Positions 57,147 through 64,000 of a stretch of 64,000 nt of DNA are shown here, piece by piece. Origin of the DNA: Herbaspirillum sp. DW155. GTDB lineage: Bacteria > Pseudomonadota > Gammaproteobacteria > Burkholderiales > Burkholderiaceae_D. A program made the translations under genes and the position numbers. The stretch is taken from positions 3,534,001 to 3,598,000 of the forward strand of contig NZ_AP029028.1 in NCBI RefSeq assembly GCF_037076565.1. Direction: 5' to 3'. The notes below the pieces were generated by a model. The model did not search any database and was not told the DNA's origin. It was given only the letters and a program-made list of their open reading frames with translations. Numbering within the stretch: the first letter of the stretch is position 1; every line of letters begins with the position of its first letter.

Positions 57147-57167
57147 TGATATAAATCATTTATATCA
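57147..57167. repeat. AT-rich palindrome, copy 2
   Basis: TGATATAAA (57147-57155) and TTTATATCA (57159-57167) form a perfect 9-bp inverted repeat with a TCA loop, 16 bases after the transporter stop. It shares GATATAAATC (the complement of GATTTATATC) with the other two palindromes. Confidence 0.75.
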
Positions 57168-57230
57168 AATAAGGAGTCTGCCTCAGCGTTACCGGCGGTT
57201 CATCCGGCACGAGGCAAATGGCAAATGGCA

Positions 57231-57266
57231 AATGGCCAGGATCACATGATCCTGGCCATTTTTTTA
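57231..57266 (+). terminator. terminator after the MHS transporter
   Basis: AATGGCCAGGATC (57231-57243) and GATCCTGGCCATT (57248-57260) form a perfect 13-bp stem with an ACAT loop and a seven-T tract. It is preceded by three tandem copies of AAATGGC-like units. The matching stem at 59283-59314 differs by one base pair that has flipped from A-T to T-A. Confidence 0.93.
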
Positions 57267-57553
57267 TGTCATGACAGTTCGTTCATGCTGTGTGAATTGA
57301 CAATTTCCACCCTGTTTTGGCTCAGCTCTGACAACTTGTTGCAAGGGATGATTTATGCCTTGATAAGCATAATTGGAATTGTGTTTCGCTTTAGCGTCAT
57401 GTCGTCAATTTCATCTTGAATTCGGGCAAGACTGCCTTTACAGTTCAGGGCGCTTCCGCCCCGAAGCTCATCCTGACGGCGCTGCCGCGCAGGTATCCCC
57501 CCCCACCTTCGCCTGCCGTTAGCGGCGGCAGGCCACCTCCCCCGAGGGACATC
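57267..57553. other. intergenic region ahead of the chemoreceptor
   Basis: Almost 290 bases. An AT-rich part (57270-57420) probably includes the receptor promoter; TTGACA occurs at about 57298 without a good -10. A GC- and C-rich stretch follows to the start codon. Confidence 0.4.
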
Positions 57554-59209
57554 GTGAATTTCAGACATACCAAAGTTGCCACCCAGCTTATGTTGGGTTT
57601 TTCCGTTTTGATCCTGTTCATGGCCGTGCTCGGTGCAGCGGCCTGGTATGGGCTCAATACCGTGGACGAACAGCTCAACGAGGTGCAGAGCAACCTCATG
57701 CCCGGCGTTGCTACCGCCAAGACCATGCAGGCCGAGATCCGCGCCTTCAATCTGGCGCAGTATCGCGCGCTCACCGCGAACGACGCACAGCGCATGCAGG
57801 ATGCCCGCACGCGACTGACCGCTTCGCTGGGACGCTATACCGCTGCGGTCGACCAGTATCGTGCGCTCATCAGCGCGCCCGAGGAAAAGGCGGCCTACGA
57901 TGAACTGCAGAATCTGCTGCCCAAGTATCTGGCGCTGAACCAGCAGATGCTCGCTGCGGTGGAACAAGGCAGGCAGGAGCAGGCCGTGGACCTCATGAAG
58001 GACCAGCTCTTCCCGATACGCGCCGCAATGGAAGTACAAATCCAGCGCATCATCAGCGTCAACGAAAAGGCGGTGGCCGAGGCCGCCACCCACGCACGCG
58101 ATGCGTATGCCAGCAGCCGCGCACTGATCATCGGTCTGACCGCGACGTCGGCGCTGATCGGTCTGCTGATCGCACTGCTGATCAGCCGCCGCCTGACGCG
58201 CCAGCTGGGTGGCGAACCGGCTGAGGCCATGTGGCTGTCGGGCCAGATCGCCGCCGGCAACCTGGCCGCGCGCCTGGAACTGAAATCCAATGACCAGAGC
58301 AGCCTGATGCATTCGCTGATGATCATGCGCGACCAGCTCTCCGGCCTGGTGGCCCAGATCAAGCAGACCAGCGGCGCCATCCACGTGGCCGCACAGGAGA
58401 TCGCGCAAGGCAACACCGACCTCTCCCAGCGCACCGAAGAACAGGCAGCCTCCCTTGAAGAGACCGCTTCGAGCATGGAAGAACTGACCAGCACCGTGCA
58501 GCAGAACGCCAACAGTGCGCGTCAGGCCAGCCGCATGGCCAGCGACGGCACGACCGTGGCGCAGCGTGGCGAGTCCGAGATCGCCGAGGTGGTCAAGACC
58601 ATGCGCGAGATGAGTGTGAGTTCGCACCAGATGTCGGACATCATCACGGTCATCGAAGGCATCTCCTTCCAGACCAATATCCTGGCGCTCAATGCCGCCG
58701 TCGAAGCGGCGCGGGCCGGTGAAAACGGGCGCGGCTTTGCCGTGGTGGCCACCGAAGTGCGCGCACTCGCACAACGCAGCTCGGCCGCCGCCAAGGAGAT
58801 CAAGGACTTGATCGAAAGCTCGGTGGGCCGCATCCAGAGCGGCACCCAGCTGGTCGAAGCGGCCGGCGGCACCATCGCGGAGATCATGCGTTCGGTCAGC
58901 CGCACCACCGAACTGATGCAGGACATCGCCTCCGCCTCGGAAGAACAGAGCGCCGGCATCGGCCAGGTCAACACCGCCATCGTGCAGATGGACCAGATGA
59001 CGCAGCAGAATGCCGCGCTGGTCGAACAGGCCGCTGCCGCAGCGCAGTCCATGATGCAGCAGGCGCAGGCGCTGACCACGGCGGTCTCGGTGTTCCAGCT
59101 GGAAGCGGAACGGCTCAACACCCTGCCGGGAGCGCAGCCGCCCAGCCTGGGCGCGCCATCGGGTGCGGTGGCACGTACCCGCCTGCTGGCCACCTCCGCC
59201 TCGTACTGA
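57554..59209 (+). CDS. methyl-accepting chemotaxis protein
   Basis: 551 residues from a GTG start at 57554 with GAGGGAC just ahead; the open frame 46 codons further upstream is proline-rich and not protein-like for the family. TM1 (about 12-33), a four-helix-bundle ligand domain (about 35-188), TM2 (about 189-211), HAMP, and a signalling domain with the hairpin tip [33 protein letters not shown] are in order. It lacks the C-terminal NWETF-type pentapeptide. The ligand is unknown. It stands alone, bracketed by matching palindrome and terminator modules. Confidence 0.93.
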   Translation: MNFRHTKVATQLMLGFSVLILFMAVLGAAAWYGLNTVDEQLNEVQSNLMPGVATAKTMQAEIRAFNLAQYRALTANDAQRMQDARTRLTASLGRYTAAVDQYRALISAPEEKAAYDELQNLLPKYLALNQQMLAAVEQGRQEQAVDLMKDQLFPIRAAMEVQIQRIISVNEKAVAEAATHARDAYASSRALIIGLTATSALIGLLIALLISRRLTRQLGGEPAEAMWLSGQIAAGNLAARLELKSNDQSSLMHSLMIMRDQLSGLVAQIKQTSGAIHVAAQEIAQGNTDLSQRTEEQAASLEETASSMEELTSTVQQNANSARQASRMASDGTTVAQRGESEIAEVVKTMREMSVSSHQMSDIITVIEGISFQTNILALNAAVEAARAGENGRGFAVVATEVRALAQRSSAAAKEIKDLIESSVGRIQSGTQLVEAAGGTIAEIMRSVSRTTELMQDIASASEEQSAGIGQVNTAIVQMDQMTQQNAALVEQAAAAAQSMMQQAQALTTAVSVFQLEAERLNTLPGAQPPSLGAPSGAVARTRLLATSASY

Positions 59210-59223
59210 AAGCATGGTAAATA

Positions 59224-59249
59224 ATATAAATCGTATAAACGATTTATAT
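59224..59249. repeat. AT-rich palindrome, copy 3
   Basis: ATATAAATCG (59224-59233) and CGATTTATAT (59240-59249) form a perfect 10-bp inverted repeat with a TATAAA loop, 15 bases after the receptor stop. It includes the shared 10-mer GATTTATATC. Confidence 0.75.
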
Positions 59250-59279
59250 CGCAGCACTTCTCCGGCATCGGACCACCAA

Positions 59280-59320
59280 TAAAAATGGCCTGGATCTCGC
59301 GATCCAGGCCATTTCCTTTT
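59280..59320. terminator. bidirectional terminator between the chemoreceptor and ntrC
   Basis: AAATGGCCTGGATC (59283-59296) and GATCCAGGCCATTT (59301-59314) form a perfect 14-bp stem with a TCGC loop. A-rich sequence on the left and T-rich on the right allow action in both directions. It ends the receptor transcript and the glnA-ntrBC transcript. Confidence 0.9.
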
Positions 59321-59407
59321 TATGGGCCGCCGCCTCTTCCCCTTGCTGATCCTGCCCACGCGGCGGCACGCGGGCAGGCCTCCCCTGCTTGATGGTTAGG
59401 CCGTGCC

Positions 59408-60913
59408 TCAGTCGTCTTCCGCGCCGCCGATACCCAGTTCCTGAATCTTGCGGGTGATGGTGTTGCGGCCGATGCCCAGGCGCACGGCAGCATCATTCTT
59501 GCGGCCGTGGGTGTGTTTCAGGGCGATCTTGATGAGCGCGGCCTCGAACTGGCGACCGAGGATATCCATCACCTCGGGCTGTTCGGAAGCCAGCATCTGG
59601 GCCGCTTCGGTTTCCAGGAGCGAGATCCAGGTACCGCCTGCCGTATCGGCCGCAGCAACACCTGCAGCAGGATCGGCATACGCCACCGGTGCGACCAGCG
59701 CGGCCGCCGATGCCGAAGCGGGCGCAGAAACGGTCTGCGCCGGTTGCGGTGCGTGGACGCGTTCTTCCACCAGATCCTGCGGCAGATCCTTGATCTCCAC
59801 GGTCTGGCCCGGGGCCATCACGGTGATCCAGTTGCACAGGTTTTCCAGCTGGCGCACGTTGCCGGGGAATTCCAGCTGCGACAGGAACTGCATCGCCTGC
59901 GGCGACAGCCGTTTGGCTTCCACGCCCAGCTGGCGCGCGCTTTGCGCCAGGAAGTAGCGGGCCAGGATGGGAATGTCTTCGCTGCGTTCGCGCAGGCTGG
60001 GCAGGCGCAGACGGATCACGTTCAGGCGATGGTACAAGTCCTCGCGGAACAAACCTTCACGTACACGCTGCTCCAGATTCTGGTGGGTGGCCGCAATGAC
60101 GCGTACATTGGCCTTCAACGACTGATGGCCGCCGACACGATAGAAGTGACCGTCGGAGAGCACGCGCAAGAGGCGTGTCTGCAGGTCCAGCGGCATGTCG
60201 CCGATTTCATCGAGGAACAGCGTGCCGCCCTCGGCCTGCTCGAAGCGGCCACGGCGCATGGCCTGCGCGCCGGTGAAGGCGCCGCGTTCATGGCCGAACA
60301 GTTCGGATTCCAGCAGATCCTTGGGGATGGCCGCCGTATTGAGCGCCACGAAAGGCTGGCTGGCGCGCGGGCTGTGCTTGTGCAGGGCACGCGCCACCAG
60401 CTCCTTGCCGGAGCCGGATTCACCAGTGATCAGCACGGTCACGTTGGATTGCGACAGGCGACCGATGGCGCGGAACACGTCCTGCATGGCCGGTGCCTGG
60501 CCGAGAATTTCGGGAGTCTGGGCGGCGCCCTGCTCGATGTCGGTCTCGCGCAGGCTCTCATCGAGGGCGCGGCGGATCAGTTCGACCGCCTTGTCGACGT
60601 CGAAGGGCTTGGCCAGATATTCGAAGGCCCCACCCTGGAAGGCGGAGACCGCCGAATCCAGGTCGGAGAAGGCGGTGATGATGATCACCGGAATGCCGGG
60701 ATGCTTGGCCTTGATGGTCTGCAGCAGTTCCAGGCCGGACGCGCCGGGCATGCGGATGTCCGACACCAGTACTTGCGGCGTGCCGTTCTGCAGGGCCGCC
60801 ATGGCGTCGCGGGCGCTGGAAAAACTCTGCGTGGCGAGATTTTCTCGGGCCAGTGCTTTTTCGAGCACCCAGCGTATCGATTCGTCGTCGTCAACAATCC
60901 AGATTGGCTTCAT
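59408..60913 (-). CDS. ntrC: nitrogen regulation response regulator NtrC
   Basis: 501 residues. The receiver domain has the acidic pocket at Asp9-Asp10 and the phosphorylated Asp52 in SDIRMPG. The AAA+ domain has Walker A GESGSGKE, the sigma-54 loop GAFTGAQAMRRG and Walker B LFLDEIGDMP. A linker rich in Ala/Pro precedes the Fis-type DNA-binding domain (KNDAAVRLGIGRNTITRKIQEL). It activates glnA and other nitrogen genes when phosphorylated by NtrB. Its gene is last in glnA-ntrB-ntrC. Confidence 0.96.
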   Translation of the reverse strand: MKPIWIVDDDESIRWVLEKALARENLATQSFSSARDAMAALQNGTPQVLVSDIRMPGASGLELLQTIKAKHPGIPVIIITAFSDLDSAVSAFQGGAFEYLAKPFDVDKAVELIRRALDESLRETDIEQGAAQTPEILGQAPAMQDVFRAIGRLSQSNVTVLITGESGSGKELVARALHKHSPRASQPFVALNTAAIPKDLLESELFGHERGAFTGAQAMRRGRFEQAEGGTLFLDEIGDMPLDLQTRLLRVLSDGHFYRVGGHQSLKANVRVIAATHQNLEQRVREGLFREDLYHRLNVIRLRLPSLRERSEDIPILARYFLAQSARQLGVEAKRLSPQAMQFLSQLEFPGNVRQLENLCNWITVMAPGQTVEIKDLPQDLVEERVHAPQPAQTVSAPASASAAALVAPVAYADPAAGVAAADTAGGTWISLLETEAAQMLASEQPEVMDILGRQFEAALIKIALKHTHGRKNDAAVRLGIGRNTITRKIQELGIGGAEDD

Positions 60914-61049
60914 AAATAACTTCTTCCTGCGTTGGTCATGCTGTTAATGCTCCCGCGAATCACGGCGCTTCTGGCATCGTGTCCGCGCCCCCTTGGTGGA
61001 CCGGATGCCCTGCGTCCACTCGGCTTTGGCGCGCTGCCTGCGGCCATGC

Positions 61050-62150
61050 TCACGGCAGCGGTATAAGTATTCTGAAATCGGTACAACCGGGCCGGCTCTC
61101 GCATTCGATGACACCCATGTGCTGATGCACGAAGGTCTGCGCCAGGGTCAGCCCCAATCCGCTGCCACCTTCCCGACCCGAGACCAGGGGATAGAAAATT
61201 CTTTCCTGGATGTCGGGGGGAATGCCCGGACCGTTATCGATGATATGCAAGTCTAGTGCCAGCCGGTACCTGACCTTGGATAGCGTCACCTGGCGCGAGA
61301 CGCGGGTGCGCAGAATCAGCTCGCCGTCGCCGGCACGGATGCGGTCGGCCAGCGCTTGTGCCGCGTTGTGCACGATGTTCAATACCGCTTGGATGAGTTG
61401 TTCCTTGTCGCCCCGGAATTCGGGAATGGACAGGTCATAGTCGCGCTTGATGGTCAGCCCCTGCGGGAACTCAGCCATCACCAGGCTGCGCACGCGTTCG
61501 CAGACTTCGTGGATGTTGACGTCGCCGACGATGTGCGGATGGCGGTGCGGTGCCAGCAGGCGATCCACCAGCGTTTGCAGGCGGTCGGCTTCCTTGATGA
61601 TGACCTGGGTGTATTCGCGCAATTCCTTCAGGTGGCGCTCCGGCAGTTCCAGCTCCAGCAACTGCGCCGCGCCGCGGATGCCGCCCAGCGGATTCTTGAT
61701 CTCGTGAGCCAGGTTGCGGATCAGTTCCTTGTTGGCCTGGCTCTGGTCGAACATGCGTTCTTCGCGATCCAGCTTGAGTTGCTGGACGTTCTCGCGCAGC
61801 TCCAGCAGCACCGGCCAGTCGCTGCTGTCCAGGGGCGTAACGATGGTATGCACCTGCAGCGGCTCGCGGTTGGCGCGCTCCAACACCAGGTCCAGGCGCT
61901 TGTCGGCGAACTGGTGTTCGATGGCCTGGTAGAACAGCGCAGTCAGCTCCTTGCCATTGAGGAAGAGTTCCGACAGCTTCTGTTGCGAGAGCACCTTGAA
62001 GGAACTCTCCAGCAGGTTCTCCGCAGCGGCATTGGCATAGACGATGCCGCCGTTGGCGTCGAGGATGATCACGGCCGAGGCCAGCAGGTCGAGGCCATCG
62101 AGGGAAGGAAGCGGTGTCTTCATGGGAGGATTCGTGATGCCTGGGGTCAT
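61050..62150 (-). CDS. ntrB: nitrogen regulation sensor histidine kinase NtrB
   Basis: 366 residues from the start at 62150 (MTPGITNPP), which has AAGAAGA ahead; ATGs at 62123 and 62186 are alternatives. A PAS domain (LLASAVIILDANGGIVYANAAAENLL) leads to the H-box NLAHEIKNPLGGIRGAAQLL and an ATPase domain (LNIVHNAAQALADR, IDNGPGIPPDIQERIFYPLVSGREGGSGLGL). It phosphorylates or dephosphorylates NtrC in response to the PII protein. It lacks membrane segments. Confidence 0.93.
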   Translation of the reverse strand: MTPGITNPPMKTPLPSLDGLDLLASAVIILDANGGIVYANAAAENLLESSFKVLSQQKLSELFLNGKELTALFYQAIEHQFADKRLDLVLERANREPLQVHTIVTPLDSSDWPVLLELRENVQQLKLDREERMFDQSQANKELIRNLAHEIKNPLGGIRGAAQLLELELPERHLKELREYTQVIIKEADRLQTLVDRLLAPHRHPHIVGDVNIHEVCERVRSLVMAEFPQGLTIKRDYDLSIPEFRGDKEQLIQAVLNIVHNAAQALADRIRAGDGELILRTRVSRQVTLSKVRYRLALDLHIIDNGPGIPPDIQERIFYPLVSGREGGSGLGLTLAQTFVHQHMGVIECESRPGCTDFRILIPLP

Positions 62151-62240
62151 GTCTTCTTGCTCGCTCTTGCGCAGTCGTTGATGCATCCTGACTAGCAATT
62201 TTCGGGCGCACTGCACGCTGAGATCGATCGCGCCGCGCAT

Positions 62241-62272
62241 AAAAAAAAGGGGAAGCAAGCTTCCCCTTTTTC
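62241..62272 (-). terminator. terminator after glnA
   Basis: AAAAAGGGGAAGC and GCTTCCCCTTTTT pair perfectly around an AA loop between glnA and ntrB. A and T tracts on both sides make it bidirectional. It probably reduces read-through so that ntrBC is expressed less than glnA. Confidence 0.88.
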
Positions 62273-62289
62273 TCCGGATGCGGATTCGA

Positions 62290-63705
62290 TTACAGCGAGT
62301 AGTACATGTCGAATTCGATCGGGTGCGTGGTCATGCGGAAGCGTTGGACTTCCTGCATCTTCAGCTCGATGTAGGCATCGATCATGCTGTCGGTGAAGAC
62401 GCCGCCACGGGTCAGGAACTCGCGGTCCTTGTCCAGGTGTTCCAGGGCTTCATCCAGCGAAGCACAGACGGTCGGGATCAGCTTGTCTTCTTCCGGCGGC
62501 AGGTGGTACAGGTCCTTGGTGGCAGCTTCGCCCGGGTGGATCTTGTTCTGCACGCCATCCAGACCGGCCATCAGCAGGGCCGAGAAGCACAGGTACGGGT
62601 TGGCCAGGGGATCCGGGAAGCGGGTTTCGATACGGCGGCCCTTCGGGTTGGCCACGTGCGGAATACGGATCGACGCCGAACGGTTGCGGGCCGAGTAGGC
62701 CAGCTTGACCGGTGCTTCAAAGCCGGGAACCAGACGCTTGTACGAGTTGGTGCCGGGGTTGGTGATGGCGTTCAATGCCTTGGCGTGCTTGATGATGCCG
62801 CCGATGTAGTACAGCGCGAACTCGGACAGGCCGGCATAGCCGTCGCCAGCGAACAGGTTCTTGCCATCCTTCCACACGGACTGGTGCACGTGCATGCCGG
62901 AGCCGTTGTCGCCGACCAGGGGCTTGGGCATGAAGGTCGCGGTCTTGCCGTAGGTGTGAGCGACGTTCCAGATCACGTACTTCAGGGTCTGGGTCCAGTC
63001 AGCGCGCTCGACCAGGGTCGAGAACTTGGTGCCCAGTTCGTTCTGGCCAGCGCCGGCCACTTCGTGGTGGTGCACTTCGACGGGGATGCCCAGGGACTCC
63101 AGGATCAGGGACATTTCCGAACGCATGTCCTGGAAGCTGTCGACCGGGGGAACCGGGAAGTAGCCGCCCTTGACGGTCGGACGGTGGCCGGAGTTGCCGC
63201 CTTCGATCTTGGCACCGGTGCTCCAGGAAGCTTCTTCGGAGTCGATCTTGACGAAGGAACCGGACATGTCCGCGCCCCAGCGCACGCCGTCGAAGATGAA
63301 GAATTCGGGTTCCGGACCGAAGTAGGCGGTGTCGCCCAGGCCGGAGGACTTCAGGTAGGCTTCAGCGCGCTTGGCGATGGAGCGCGGATCGCGGTCGTAG
63401 CCCTTGCCGTCGGACGGCTCGATCACGTCACATTGCATGAAGAGGGTGGTCTCTTCCATGAACGGGTCGATGTTGGCGGTGTTCGGGTCCGGGATCAGCA
63501 GCATGTCGGAGGCTTCGATACCCTTCCAGCCGGCGATCGACGAACCGTCGAAGGCGTGACCGGATTCGAACTTGTCGATGTCGAAATGCGAAACAGGCAC
63601 GGAAACGTGCTGTTCCTTGCCACGGGTGTCAGCGAAACGGAAGTCGACAAACTTGACTTCGTTGTCCTTGACCATCTTCAAAACCTCTGCGGCCGTCCTT
63701 GCCAT
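62290..63705 (-). CDS. glnA: glutamine synthetase type I
   Basis: 471 residues, the normal dodecameric GSI length. [27 protein letters not shown] at the start, [40 protein letters not shown] and the adenylylation site in [11 protein letters not shown] (the tyrosine equivalent to Tyr397) are diagnostic. It makes glutamine from glutamate and ammonia, and is controlled by adenylylation. The upstream region has a sigma-54 promoter and two NtrC sites, so it is induced under nitrogen limitation. Confidence 0.97.
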   Translation of the reverse strand: MARTAAEVLKMVKDNEVKFVDFRFADTRGKEQHVSVPVSHFDIDKFESGHAFDGSSIAGWKGIEASDMLLIPDPNTANIDPFMEETTLFMQCDVIEPSDGKGYDRDPRSIAKRAEAYLKSSGLGDTAYFGPEPEFFIFDGVRWGADMSGSFVKIDSEEASWSTGAKIEGGNSGHRPTVKGGYFPVPPVDSFQDMRSEMSLILESLGIPVEVHHHEVAGAGQNELGTKFSTLVERADWTQTLKYVIWNVAHTYGKTATFMPKPLVGDNGSGMHVHQSVWKDGKNLFAGDGYAGLSEFALYYIGGIIKHAKALNAITNPGTNSYKRLVPGFEAPVKLAYSARNRSASIRIPHVANPKGRRIETRFPDPLANPYLCFSALLMAGLDGVQNKIHPGEAATKDLYHLPPEEDKLIPTVCASLDEALEHLDKDREFLTRGGVFTDSMIDAYIELKMQEVQRFRMTTHPIEFDMYYSL

Positions 63706-63818
63706 GCGAATCTCCTAAAACGAGGAAGTAGTATAAATTGGGTTGTTGAGCCGTTTTCTGCGACTGGATCTTTGCATTTGATACAACGGTCTTGCGCCGA
63801 ACTCAGTCGCGGATGATA

Positions 63819-63833
63819 GCAGATTCCATGCCA
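63819..63833 (-). promoter_or_regulatory. sigma-54 promoter of glnA
   Basis: The minus strand reads TGGCATGGAATCTGC, with GG and GC in the correct -24/-12 spacing and 4 of 5 bases of TTGC-type -12 box. It lies about 114 bases ahead of the glnA ATG, and the start would be near 63807. Confidence 0.7.
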
Positions 63834-63921
63834 CCAACCTTTCAGGTGCGCCAATAATGGAATATTTTAGGGAGCACGCGCCAGACGCGGCGTTGGGAGC
63901 GGTGCAGAGCGACGGCCGAAG

Positions 63922-63938
63922 TGCATTTTTTTAGTGCA
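63922..63938. promoter_or_regulatory. NtrC-binding site 1
   Basis: TGCATTTTTTTAGTGCA resembles the NtrC consensus TGCACC-N5-GGTGCA with both TGCA half-sites intact. It lies about 90 bases upstream of the -24 element of glnA. Confidence 0.65.
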
Positions 63939-63950
63939 ATTTACTCAAAA

Positions 63951-63967
63951 TGCACCGCAATAATGCA
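63951..63967. promoter_or_regulatory. NtrC-binding site 2
   Basis: TGCACCGCAATAATGCA matches the first NtrC half-site fully and the second at TGCA. It is centred 29 bases from site 1, near three helical turns, suited to cooperative binding. A further TGCACC starts at 63991 but the window ends before its partner half. Confidence 0.68.
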
Positions 63968-64000
63968 TACCTTCAACGCGAGAGGCGAATTGCACCAATC

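Overview
This 64 kb, high-GC window reads as an ordinary chromosomal segment of a betaproteobacterium. It most likely comes from the Oxalobacteraceae, close to Herbaspirillum. The inference rests on the gltX/tRNA(Ala-Glu) cluster, the glnA-ntrB-ntrC order, the DUF3460-scpA-panC string, a cysI-DUF934-cysH-cysD-cysN-cobA run, divergent lptFG/pepA and a prpR/prpBC/prpE cluster. No phage, transposase, CRISPR array or obvious genomic island was found. The less ordinary content is non-coding: tRNA-linked palindromic repeats, recurrent AT-rich palindromes, two sigma-54 promoters and a cobalamin riboswitch.

Layout. 1-5.9 kb: start of mmsA with a LivK-like binding protein under a divergent LysR regulator, a DJ-1/PfpI protein, an ECF sigma factor translationally coupled to a small membrane protein, and an enoyl-CoA hydratase followed by a 26-codon stump of a flavin monooxygenase. 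5.9-7.3 kb: five tRNA genes (Ala-GGC, Glu-TTC, Glu-TTC, Ala-GGC, Glu-TTC, minus strand) mixed with a repeat made of hairpins and terminators. 7.3-12.7 kb: gltX, apbC/mrp, metG and a GNAT enzyme. 12.9-18.1 kb: a SorC-type regulator with a complete sugar/polyol ABC importer. 18.4-22.6 kb: a SmpA/OmlA lipoprotein, DUF3460, scpA, panC, btuF and an outer-membrane barrel. 22.7-26.9 kb: a cobalamin-riboswitch-controlled btuB-btuC-btuD operon. 27.4-30.1 kb: a cheZ-cheA pair.

30.1-38.7 kb: assimilatory sulfur metabolism: cysB, a TauE-type exporter, sulfite reductase, DUF934, APS reductase, ATP sulfurylase CysD/CysN, SUMT for siroheme, and a convergent CbiX-type chelatase. 38.7-47.6 kb: lptG/lptF, pepA, an alpha/beta hydrolase, an old-yellow-enzyme reductase, MipA-like porin, a 56-residue secreted peptide behind an AT-rich leader, and xthA. 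47.7-57.1 kb: a small hypothetical gene, a GNAT acetyltransferase, prpE, an MliC-like lipoprotein, prpC, prpB, the sigma-54 activator prpR and an MHS-family transporter. 57.1-64 kb: a chemoreceptor bracketed by matching palindrome-plus-terminator modules, then ntrC, ntrB and glnA with a sigma-54 promoter and two NtrC sites.

The genes link as follows. Propionyl-CoA arises from mmsA-type valine degradation and from PrpE. PrpC and PrpB handle the methylcitrate cycle, but the dehydratase (prpD or acnD/prpF) is absent here. Sulfate is activated by CysDN, reduced by CysH and CysI, and siroheme is supplied by CobA plus the CbiX-like chelatase. The Btu proteins import cobalamin under riboswitch control. 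GlnA/NtrBC control nitrogen assimilation. I found no convincing wholly new multi-gene system. The best leads are the hairpin repeat family at the tRNA locus, whose arms show compensatory base changes, the three AT-rich palindromes sharing a 10-base core, and the secreted peptide with its long AT-rich leader.
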